A program made the position numbers and the translations under genes. The notes beneath the pieces are model-generated. The model ran no database searches. It was not told the origin of the DNA and saw only the letters and a list, made by a program, of their open reading frames with translations. A stretch of 64,000 nucleotides of DNA from Arthrobacter sp. MA-N2. GTDB taxonomy: Bacteria > Actinomycetota > Actinomycetes > Actinomycetales > Micrococcaceae. Positions 25,972 to 32,620 of the stretch are shown here, one piece after another (position 1 is the first letter of the stretch; each line of letters opens with the position of its first letter). The DNA lies in assembly GCF_000517125.1 (NCBI RefSeq), contig NZ_KI912155.1, positions 63,707 to 127,706 on the forward strand. The letters run 5' to 3'.

Positions 25972-26995
25972 GAGCACCGCCACCCTTGAAGCCCGGGCAC
26001 CCATGGAGGCCCGGCTAACTCAACTCTCCATGCAACAGGCACTCAACCGCGCCCTGGACGAGATCCTTTCCGCCGATCCAAAGACGCTTGTTTTCGGTGA
26101 GGACTGTGGCCAATTGGGCGGAGTCTTCCGCATCACCGACGGCCTACAGACAAAGCACGGAGACACCCGCGTGTTCGACACGCCGCTCGCGGAATCGGGA
26201 ATACTGGGCATGTCCGTAGGGCTGGCCATGGCAGGCTTCCACCCGATTCCGGAAGTACAGTTCGACGGCTTCGCCTATCCCGCCATCAACCAGATCGTGT
26301 GCCAGATCGCCCGCATGAACTACCGCAGCCGCGGCACCCTGCCGATGCCGATCACGCTCCGGGTGCCCAGCTTCGGCGGCATCCGCGCCCCCGAACACCA
26401 CGGCGAAAGCCTTGAGGCGCTCTTCGCGCACGTTCCCGGCCTGAAGGTTGTCTCGCCGTCGGACCCGCATGACGCCTATCACCTGCTCAAGTACGCTGCC
26501 TCGCGACCTGACCCGGTGATTTTCATGGAACCCAAGTCCCGCTATTGGCAGAAGGGCGACGTCGACACAGCCCACGGGGGCACCCTCACCGGCGCCCGCA
26601 TTGTCCGCCCGGGCCGCCACCTGACCCTCGTCGCTTGGGGCGCCATGGTGGCCCGATGCCTGCAGGTTGCCGAACTCGCAGCGGAGGACGGAATCGACGT
26701 CGAAGTCCTCGACCTGCGCTGGCTCAAGCCGATCGACGCCGCAACACTGGCGACGTCCGTCGGAAAGACGCGGCGCGCCGTCGTCGTGCACGAAGCTCCG
26801 CTGACTTCCGGACTCGGCGCGGAAGTCGCCCAACTGATCACGCAAAGCTGCTTCGACACCCTCAAAGCGCCGGTCGAGCGGGTCACCGGATTCGACGTGC
26901 CTTACCCCTCCGGTGATCTGGAGGACGAATACATTCCGAACATTGACCGCATCCTTCTGGGGATCCAACGAGTACTGGAGTATCGACGTGGCTGA
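25964..26995 (+). CDS. bkdB: 2-oxo acid dehydrogenase E1 component, beta subunit
   Basis: 343-residue partner of E1 alpha in the alpha2-beta2 decarboxylase. Typical segments are LVFGEDCGQLGGVFRITDGL, RVFDTPLAESGILGMSVGLA, PEVQFDGFAYPAINQIV and EVLDLRWLKPID. The ATG at 25964, behind GAGGAGTCCGAAC, is used; a longer frame begins inside E1 alpha and is not homologous. Overlaps E1 alpha and the lipoyl gene by 8 nt each, so the three are translationally coupled. Confidence 0.94.
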   Translation: MSESTATLEARAPMEARLTQLSMQQALNRALDEILSADPKTLVFGEDCGQLGGVFRITDGLQTKHGDTRVFDTPLAESGILGMSVGLAMAGFHPIPEVQFDGFAYPAINQIVCQIARMNYRSRGTLPMPITLRVPSFGGIRAPEHHGESLEALFAHVPGLKVVSPSDPHDAYHLLKYAASRPDPVIFMEPKSRYWQKGDVDTAHGGTLTGARIVRPGRHLTLVAWGAMVARCLQVAELAAEDGIDVEVLDLRWLKPIDAATLATSVGKTRRAVVVHEAPLTSGLGAEVAQLITQSCFDTLKAPVERVTGFDVPYPSGDLEDEYIPNIDRILLGIQRVLEYRRG

Positions 26996-27317
26996 AATCA
27001 GCTTCCCCCTGCCCGATCTCGGCGAAGGCCTCATCGAGGCGACCGTGCTGGACTGGCTCGTCTCCCCCGGCGATCAGGTGGAACGGAACCAGCCCCTCGT
27101 AGAACTGGAAACGACTAAATCAGCGCTCGAGTTGCCAAGCCCGCAGGCGGGTAAAGTGATCCGTATCCACGGCGCGCCGGGCGAGACCATCAACGTCGGC
27201 GAGCCGCTGGTGGTGTTCGAGGTGCCGGACAATACTGCGGGCATCGTGGGCACGGTTCCGAAGGATGAAGCACCGAAGCGCCGGGTCCGCCTGAGCGCCG
27301 TACTCGATGAGGACTGA
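26988..27317 (+). CDS. Stand-alone lipoyl-domain protein (truncated E2)
   Basis: Only 109 residues: one complete biotinyl/lipoyl domain with the modified lysine Lys44 in ELETTKSALELPSP, followed by a short basic tail (KRRVRLSAVLDED) and a stop. A normal E2 is 400-600 residues with a peripheral-subunit-binding domain and a CoA-acyltransferase domain with HxxxDG; both are absent. The GTG at 26988 overlaps E1 beta by 8 nt. It can carry acyl groups from E1 but cannot itself transfer them. The next gene, an alpha/beta hydrolase 4 nt away, resembles the second half of AcoC-type E2 proteins, in which a lipoyl domain is fused to an alpha/beta hydrolase domain. Confidence 0.92.
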   Translation: MAEISFPLPDLGEGLIEATVLDWLVSPGDQVERNQPLVELETTKSALELPSPQAGKVIRIHGAPGETINVGEPLVVFEVPDNTAGIVGTVPKDEAPKRRVRLSAVLDED

Positions 27318-27321
27318 CACG

Positions 27322-28152
27322 ATGAGCGGCAGGCACACAGGAGAGCACATCCACACCGTGGAAGGAACGGATCCCCATATTTTCGTGGAGGTCCATGAGC
27401 CTGCCGAAGGCACCGACGCCGGGTTGCGTCCCGTCCTGCTGCTGCACGGTTTCTCCTCGTCGAGCAAACTCAATTGGGGCGACACGGGGTGGATTTCCAC
27501 TCTTCGGTCCGCCGGTCGGCGCGTGATCACCATAGACCTCCCAGGACATGGCCGGAGCGCTTCGCCCGAAGACCTGGACTCCTACACCCCCAGCCGGATC
27601 CGCGCGGACCTGCTCCAAATAGTGGCCGACGCCGGGGCGCGCCCTGTGCGCGACGGCGACCCATCGAGCGGGCTTGACGTCGTTGGCTATTCCTTGGGAT
27701 CCCGGCTCGCCTGGGAGTTCGGAGCAACCCAGCCCGAACTCGTGCACCGCTTGGTATTGGGTGGCCCGAACAAGGAAGACCCACTGGCATCCTTCGACCT
27801 CGTGGCCGCCCAGCGCTACCTCGCGGACGGGACGCCGATTGAAGACGCGTCCACGGCAGGCTTGCTTAAAATGGCGCAGCTCTTGCCGAGCAACGATCTG
27901 TTTGCGCTCTTGTCACTGATCGAGGCCATCAAGGGCGAACCCTACGATCCCGCCGAAGCCGTGCCCCACATGCCGATGCTGCTGGTCGCCGGTGAAAAGG
28001 ACGAGCGGGCAAGCACCATGCCCGAGCTTGCCGCAATCGCGTCCCGTGCGGGGAGCATGGTGGAACAATTGCTCATTCCTGGACGGAACCATGGCAACGC
28101 CGTCACCAGCAGGGTGTTCAAAGACGCTACGGTGGCGTTCCTCGGCGTCTAA
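27322..28152 (+). CDS. Alpha/beta hydrolase in the dehydrogenase operon (possible E2-type acyltransferase or thioesterase)
   Basis: 276-residue alpha/beta hydrolase. Oxyanion region LLHGFSSSSK, nucleophile Ser124 in VVGYSLGSRL, acid Asp227 in VAGEKDERA, base His257 in PGRNHGNA: a full triad, so probably an active hydrolase or acyltransferase. The ATG at 27322 follows GAGGACTGACAC; an earlier ATG at 27307 overlaps the lipoyl gene but lacks that ribosome site. It lies where an acyltransferase domain would be in a normal E2. Candidate roles are transfer of the acyl group from the lipoyl arm, release of acyl-CoA, or an unrelated esterase. Confidence 0.88.
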   Translation: MSGRHTGEHIHTVEGTDPHIFVEVHEPAEGTDAGLRPVLLLHGFSSSSKLNWGDTGWISTLRSAGRRVITIDLPGHGRSASPEDLDSYTPSRIRADLLQIVADAGARPVRDGDPSSGLDVVGYSLGSRLAWEFGATQPELVHRLVLGGPNKEDPLASFDLVAAQRYLADGTPIEDASTAGLLKMAQLLPSNDLFALLSLIEAIKGEPYDPAEAVPHMPMLLVAGEKDERASTMPELAAIASRAGSMVEQLLIPGRNHGNAVTSRVFKDATVAFLGV

Positions 28153-28165
28153 GGCGCTCCCGGCT

Positions 28166-28588
28166 CTACCGTGCCAACCGCTCCGCATTGCGGGTCATGC
28201 GTTCCAGCACGCTGAGGGCCATGGCGTACTCGTCGATGCCGATCCCCATGGAAAGTTCCCGGCGGGAATCCTCGACAAGTCTTTGGGCTTCGGCCTGTTT
28301 CGCGTGGCCCAGTTCGCTGAGACTGATGCGATCATCCACCATGATGATCATTCCGCGGCCCACCAGCGCGGCGAGTTCGCTTTCGCGGCGCCGCGTGTCA
28401 CCGCCCCAAAAAGGGCTGAGGACGCCGTCGAGGTCCTCGGGGCTGAGGGGCGTCTCGGCCAGGACATTAATGGCCTGCCACTGCCGCCGACTGAGTTTCA
28501 ACCTCGCCAGTGTCCTGTCCAGATGCGTTTCCAAGGCGGCGTCCAGGCGTTTGGTCCAATAACCGATCGGCTTGTTCACATGGCCCAT
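28166..28588 (-). CDS. MarR-like winged-helix protein
   Basis: 140 residues with a MarR-type layout: an N-terminal dimer helix (TKRLDAALETHLDRTLARLK), helix-turn-helix (LSPEDLDGVLSPFWGGDTRR), a wing, and a C-terminal helix. The recognition part is weaker than in the other two MarR genes of the window, so DNA binding is inferred. Convergent with the hydrolase gene and possibly its regulator; 14 bp separate their ends. Confidence 0.8.
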   Translation of the reverse strand: MGHVNKPIGYWTKRLDAALETHLDRTLARLKLSRRQWQAINVLAETPLSPEDLDGVLSPFWGGDTRRRESELAALVGRGMIIMVDDRISLSELGHAKQAEAQRLVEDSRRELSMGIGIDEYAMALSVLERMTRNAERLAR

Positions 28589-28662
28589 CGTGACAGCGGG
28601 GAGCCTGTCGCGGCAAGGACGGTAGGCTGGATTCAGCGCCGGATTACGTGGAAGTGGGTCGA

Positions 28663-29316
28663 ATGGGCATGCGCTTCAAGGACCGCGCAGATGCCGGTCG
28701 CCGTTTGGCAGCCGGGCTTCCGCAACTCCGGCACCGGCCGGACACCATCCTTCTGGGCCTCGCCCGTGGTGGGATTCCTGTGGCGGCCGCGGCCGCCGTC
28801 GAGCTCGACCAGCCACTTGGCGCCATTCTGGTGCGCAAACTTGGTATCCCGGGGCGCGAAGAAACCGCGTTCGGCGCCCTCGCCTGGTCCGGCGGCAGAA
28901 TCGTCCGCATCGTGAACCGGCCCCTCGCCGAACGCATGGCGCAGCACGGAATCAGCCAGGCATCTCTCGACGCGGTGGAAACGAGCGAGCGGGGCGAACT
29001 CCTGCGGCGCGTGAAAACCTATCCCGGCGTCAACGTAGACCTCTCGGGCAAGACCGTGGTCCTTGTCGACGACGGCCTCGCCACGGGAGCGACGATGCGC
29101 GCCGCCGTCGAGGCAGTCCGCGCACGCGGAGCGGGGACCGTGGTGGCAGCCGTTCCCGTGGCATCACTCGAAGCCCAGGCGTCCATCAGCCGGGTGTGCG
29201 ACTTCGTGATGTGCCTGCACACGCCGGGCAGGTTCCACGCGGTTGGGGCGTTCTACGAACACTTCGAGCAGTTGACCGACGACGACGCTGTGCGGCTTTT
29301 GGAGCGGGCTGCGTAG
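28663..29316 (+). CDS. Phosphoribosyltransferase-fold protein
   Basis: 217 residues with the PRPP-binding loop VVLVDDGLATGATMRA and early GLARGGIPVA, as in stand-alone actinobacterial phosphoribosyltransferases of the ComF/adenine-type COG1926 group, often annotated with no known substrate. Starts at ATG 28663 rather than at upstream GTG codons, since it begins at the family-typical MRFKDRADAGRRL. Repeat family P2 starts 18 nt after the stop. Role unknown. Confidence 0.87.
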   Translation: MGMRFKDRADAGRRLAAGLPQLRHRPDTILLGLARGGIPVAAAAAVELDQPLGAILVRKLGIPGREETAFGALAWSGGRIVRIVNRPLAERMAQHGISQASLDAVETSERGELLRRVKTYPGVNVDLSGKTVVLVDDGLATGATMRAAVEAVRARGAGTVVAAVPVASLEAQASISRVCDFVMCLHTPGRFHAVGAFYEHFEQLTDDDAVRLLERAA

Positions 29317-29333
29317 CCGGTATCTGCCGGAAT

Positions 29334-29434
29334 TCCGACGCTCGCTCACCTTTAAGGCCGGAAGGGCGCACCCTCCTGCACATCTTCTGCATGAGGGTTG
29401 CGATCGTTCCGATCATAGCTGAGCGGGCGTCGGA
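29334..29434. repeat. Palindromic repeat family P2, copy 1
   Basis: 101 bp beginning TCCGACGCTCGCTCA (29334-29348) and ending in the complementary TGAGCGGGCGTCGGA (29420-29434), with one T-G pair. The first 22 nt (from 29333) are identical to the copy at 32448-32557, as are the last 13 nt. Located just after the phosphoribosyltransferase stop. Confidence 0.85.
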
Positions 29435-29437
29435 GTT

Positions 29438-29472
29438 GCGGACGACGGCGGTCGGCTGCAGTCGTCGTCCGC
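29438..29472. terminator. Hairpin at the convergent end of hpaB
   Basis: Perfect 10-bp stem, GCGGACGACG at 29438-29447 with its complement at 29463-29472 and a 15-nt loop, 12 bp past the hpaB stop. No T tract on either strand. Confidence 0.5.
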
Positions 29473-29484
29473 GCCGTGGCGCGT

Positions 29485-30939
29485 TCAGTCTGTCCGTTCG
29501 AGGAATTCGCGAACGCGGGCGCGGGCCGGCTCACGGTTGTAGCTGCTGACAAGGGCGCCCGCCATACGAACGGGATCGCCGAAGAAAAAGTACTCGTACA
29601 AAGCCTGGCGCCCGGCGAACGAGGAAATGCTCGCATCGAAGGCAAGCTTGAAGAGTCGGACGCGCTCCGGTCCTGTCAGTGTCTTCGCCTGCATGTACAA
29701 CTCGATGTCCGGCAATGCCTCACTGGCGACGTCCGCTTCACCCGGTAGGGCCATGAGGCCGGACGCCGAAAACTTGCGGATGATCGCCGGGAAACGCTGG
29801 GCAACCTTGGGATACCAGTTACGGGCCGCATTCAATGTGGGCCAATGCGGCAGGAACACGCCATCCGGACTCGGGGCAGCCTGGGCCTCCGCCGCCACCA
29901 TGAGGGCCTTGCCGATTTCAACGGTCTCGATCAGCTCCGCGAGGTCTTCCTGGATGTGTTGGAATCCGTCGATCCCGATCGATGCGGCAATCTCCGAAGC
30001 AAGGCCCAGGAAGAACTCGCTCTTCGCGATGGTCCTCGTGACCACTTGGTGGGTCATCAGGGCTCCTGCGCCGGTCTCGGAGTAAAAAGCGTTGCACAGT
30101 TCGGGATGGCCGAGCATGAAGATTCGCTCGTTGGGGACGAACACATGATCGAAAACAACCACGGCGTCCATTTCCTCGTAACGGCTCGCGAGCGGCTCAT
30201 CGTGGATGCCGCCGCCGTTGTAGAGGGAGGTGCGGCAAAGGTAACGCATTCCCGGAGCGTCATTCGGGAGCGCGAAGGCGTAGGAATAGGGAGCATCCTC
30301 AGGCGTCGAGCGAAGGAGGGTCGAAGGGAAAACAAGGAGTTCGTCGGCAATCGGAGCGATAGTGGCGAGCATACGAGCGCCATGGACGACGATTCCGTCC
30401 TCCCGTTCCTCGACTACCCTGGCCGAGAGTTGCCCGCCGAGCTGTTCGGAACCGGACACCGAGCGGTTGACTTGCGGCGGGATCAGGGTGTGTGTGGCCA
30501 GGAGGTCGTTCTCGCGGCAATGCTCGTAGTACTTGCGCATGTTTTCGCCGAACATCGGATCGGCCTGGGCAAACCACTTTTCCGCGGCGGCGAGCGCCGT
30601 AAGGGCTCCGTTCATGTAGTCGCCGGTCCGGCCCAGGAATCCATGGGAGTACTCGGCCCAGGTACGGATGGCCGCGTGCCGATGCTCGAGGTCCGCCTTG
30701 CTGCGCGGCACCAGGAACGAGGCACTCACTTGGTCACCCGTCGTCGGGGATTCGTAGGTGAGGGCATCCGCATACTTCGGGTCATGCTGCATGTCGAAGA
30801 GCTTCGCGTACGTGCGGGCCACGTTCCTGAAGGAGGGATGGTCTGCGATCTTCCCGGTGACCATTTCGCCGTCGATCAGGACGTGCGGGGTCATTGAGTT
30901 GAGTTTGTCCAGGTATTGCTGTCCGGTCCGGATTCCCAT
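29485..30939 (-). CDS. hpaB: 4-hydroxyphenylacetate 3-monooxygenase, oxygenase component
   Basis: FADH2-dependent hydroxylase that adds an ortho hydroxyl to 4-hydroxyphenylacetate or a similar phenol. 484 residues, the usual HpaB size, with IRTGQQYLDKLN at the start, LIPPQVNRSVSGSEQ in the middle and DHVFVPNERIFMLGHPELCN. Start at ATG 30939 (GGAG 8 nt before); an in-frame TTG at 30951 is less likely. Follows hpaC by 70 nt in the same direction. The downstream HPA ring-cleavage genes are not present, so the natural substrate could be another phenol. Confidence 0.93.
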   Translation of the reverse strand: MGIRTGQQYLDKLNSMTPHVLIDGEMVTGKIADHPSFRNVARTYAKLFDMQHDPKYADALTYESPTTGDQVSASFLVPRSKADLEHRHAAIRTWAEYSHGFLGRTGDYMNGALTALAAAEKWFAQADPMFGENMRKYYEHCRENDLLATHTLIPPQVNRSVSGSEQLGGQLSARVVEEREDGIVVHGARMLATIAPIADELLVFPSTLLRSTPEDAPYSYAFALPNDAPGMRYLCRTSLYNGGGIHDEPLASRYEEMDAVVVFDHVFVPNERIFMLGHPELCNAFYSETGAGALMTHQVVTRTIAKSEFFLGLASEIAASIGIDGFQHIQEDLAELIETVEIGKALMVAAEAQAAPSPDGVFLPHWPTLNAARNWYPKVAQRFPAIIRKFSASGLMALPGEADVASEALPDIELYMQAKTLTGPERVRLFKLAFDASISSFAGRQALYEYFFFGDPVRMAGALVSSYNREPARARVREFLERTD

Positions 30940-31009
30940 GGTTGTCTCCAAGAGGGGTTGAGCTGAAGCGGCATTGCATGATGGATGCGCCGTGGACGGG
31001 CCGCGGCCA

Positions 31010-31546
31010 CTAGAGAAGATCCTCCATTCCTAATTGGCTTTCCGGGATGGTGGTGAAGGCGCTGTTGGCGAAAGCGAGCGCATCGCCGTTGCGGTAGTTG
31101 AAGTCCACCACCTCGCCTACATAGAGGGTGTGGTCTCCGCCGTCGTAAGCGGCCCATGGCTTGCATTCGAAATAAGCCAGGACGTTGGATAGCCGAGGCG
31201 CCGTGCCGCCTTCGACCCACAGTGGTTCCGGCCCGGGGCGGCCCGAGAAATGGAGGGCGAGCTGCTTTTGTTCCGCCCCCAGGATGTTGACGGTGAACGG
31301 CCGCCCAGCGAGCTCGTCGTGGGCCCTCGCTGTGCGGGCGATGCTGACGAGGACCAGTGGCGGCTCCATGGACACCGACGTGAAGGAATTGACAGTAATG
31401 CCGTGCCGCCTGGTGGCACCGTCGAAGGTCACAATGGCCACACCTGTGGCAAAGCGGCCCAGACTGCCGCGGAAATGAAGTGCCCGTGTCCGCGCAGTAC
31501 GGCTGAAGGGGCCGGGCTCCGCATTCCGGCTGGACTTGGCAATCAT
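31010..31546 (-). CDS. hpaC: Flavin reductase of the two-component monooxygenase
   Basis: NAD(P)H:flavin reductase that supplies FADH2 to HpaB. 178 residues with the flavin-reductase-like split barrel: LGRFATGVAIVTF, GITVNSFTSVSMEPPLVLVS, FTVNILGAEQKQLALHFSG. First gene of the hpaC-hpaB unit. ATG at 31546 preceded by AGGAATCAACG, with the tandem operator further upstream. Confidence 0.92.
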   Translation of the reverse strand: MIAKSSRNAEPGPFSRTARTRALHFRGSLGRFATGVAIVTFDGATRRHGITVNSFTSVSMEPPLVLVSIARTARAHDELAGRPFTVNILGAEQKQLALHFSGRPGPEPLWVEGGTAPRLSNVLAYFECKPWAAYDGGDHTLYVGEVVDFNYRNGDALAFANSAFTTIPESQLGMEDLL

Positions 31547-31566
31547 CGTTGATTCCTGCTTGGAGA

Positions 31567-31602
31567 TTGTTCTATATGTGAACTTGTTCTATATTTGAAC
31601 AA
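31567..31602. promoter_or_regulatory. Tandem operator between hpaC and iclR
   Basis: Two directly adjacent 17-bp copies, TTGTTCTATATGTGAAC (31567-31583) and TTGTTCTATATTTGAAC (31584-31600), differing at one base. Each is an imperfect palindrome (GTTC/GAAC), and the second extends to TTGAACAA. 20 bp upstream of hpaC and 90 bp upstream of iclR, so one site array could serve both. IclR-family proteins bind such palindromes as dimers of dimers. Confidence 0.75.
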
Positions 31603-31691
31603 TAAATTCTCATAAAGAACCATAGTCGTTTACGTCCCAGAGCACAAGACGACGGCTCAGCCGTGTTAAATGCCAACATAGGATGGAGCCC

Positions 31692-32429
31692 ATGAAGTCT
31701 CCCAGTGCCGCGAAGGATCTGAAAGAAACGACGGCGACAGTCTCGCCGTCGCAGACCCTCTCCCGCGGAATCCAAGCCTTGGAAATCCTGGCCGCCGCCG
31801 AACGCTCCCTGACCATTGCGGAACTTGCCGGCGCCTTAGGCGTTCACCGCTCTGTGGCCTATAGGATCCTGCGCACACTGGAGGACCATTCCTTACTGAT
31901 ACGCGACGACGCGGGCCGTGTCCAGCCCGGCCCTGGCCTGGCAGTGTTGGCGCGCGGGGTTTCCCGTGACCTCCAGACGGCCGCGCTGCCTGAGCTGACC
32001 CAGCTTGCCAACGCCCTGAACATGACGGCCTTCGTGGCGATCTGGGACCATCAGGACTGCGTCACCTTGGTCACCGTTGAGCCGCGCCACTCGCCCGCGA
32101 CTCTGGCACAGCACCCCGGGACTCGCCACCCCGTGAACATCGGAGCCCCGGGAATCGCCATCCAGTCGACTATGAGCGAGGAAGAATGGGCCGTCCGTGC
32201 TCCAGGCTTGCCCTATCGGCGCGAGGCAGCCGAAGCGCGTCGACTCGGCTACGCGGCAAGCCACGACGAAGTCATCACAGGGCTGTCGTCCTTGGCCGCC
32301 CCCATCCAGGTGCCCGGCGGCCGGCCCGCGGCGATCGCCGTCGTCTATATCCGCCGCGAACAGGACCAGGCCGCCGTCGGCGAAGCCCTGGCCGCGAGCG
32401 CGGCCCGTATCGAAAACCAGCTGGCGTAA
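31692..32429 (+). CDS. IclR-family transcriptional regulator
   Basis: 245 residues: N-terminal winged helix (GIQALEILAAAERSL, ELAGALGVHRSVAYRILRTL) and C-terminal effector-binding IclR domain (TRHPVNIGAPGIAIQS, VITGLSSLAAPI). The start is set at ATG 31692 because TAGGAT at 31679-31684 lies 7 nt before it, a leaderless layout; an in-frame ATG at 31683 would fall inside that -10 box. Divergent from hpaC-hpaB and the obvious candidate for binding the tandem 17-bp site. Effector is probably the phenolic substrate. Confidence 0.92.
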   Translation: MKSPSAAKDLKETTATVSPSQTLSRGIQALEILAAAERSLTIAELAGALGVHRSVAYRILRTLEDHSLLIRDDAGRVQPGPGLAVLARGVSRDLQTAALPELTQLANALNMTAFVAIWDHQDCVTLVTVEPRHSPATLAQHPGTRHPVNIGAPGIAIQSTMSEEEWAVRAPGLPYRREAAEARRLGYAASHDEVITGLSSLAAPIQVPGGRPAAIAVVYIRREQDQAAVGEALAASAARIENQLA

Positions 32430-32448
32430 AGACCCGTCTGCCGCTGGT

Positions 32449-32557
32449 TCCGACGCTCGCTCACCTTTAGCGCCAAAATCGGAAATCCTCCTGCAGCAAT
32501 TCACAAAGACGTGAGCGAGGGTTTCCAAAAAGGGACCCAAAAGTGAGCGGGCGTCGA
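32449..32557. repeat. Palindromic repeat family P2, copy 2
   Basis: 109 bp beginning TCCGACGCTCGCTCA (32449-32463) and ending TGAGCGGGCGTCGA (32544-32557). Same orientation as copy 1 at 29334-29434, and it also begins ~20 nt past a stop codon. The interior contains a second inner match (GTGAGCGAG against CTCGCTCAC). Confidence 0.85.
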
Positions 32558-32558
32558 C

Positions 32559-32617
32559 GGCGGGGGTGGGTTCGGGGCGGGCGGCGGGCGGCTGGGGGCG
32601 GGCGGCTGGGGGTCGAG
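32559..32617 (+). other. G-rich tract with eight G-runs (G-quadruplex potential)
   Basis: Runs of 3-5 G at 32562, 32568, 32574, 32579, 32586, 32594, 32600 and 32608, with 1-5 nt between, enough for two quadruplexes. The 13-bp unit GGGCGGCTGGGGG is repeated at 32586-32598 and 32600-32612. It sits between convergent iclR and the MFS gene and ends 3 bp before the MFS stop. Confidence 0.8.
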
Positions 32618-32620
32618 GAG

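Noticed and set aside
26988..27317. Lipoyl-only gene as a frameshifted or truncated E2 pseudogene
   Set aside because: The next gene starts 4 nt later with its own ribosome site and is an alpha/beta hydrolase, not the remains of an acyltransferase domain. The lipoyl domain is complete and no E2 catalytic motif appears in any frame of 27000-28200.
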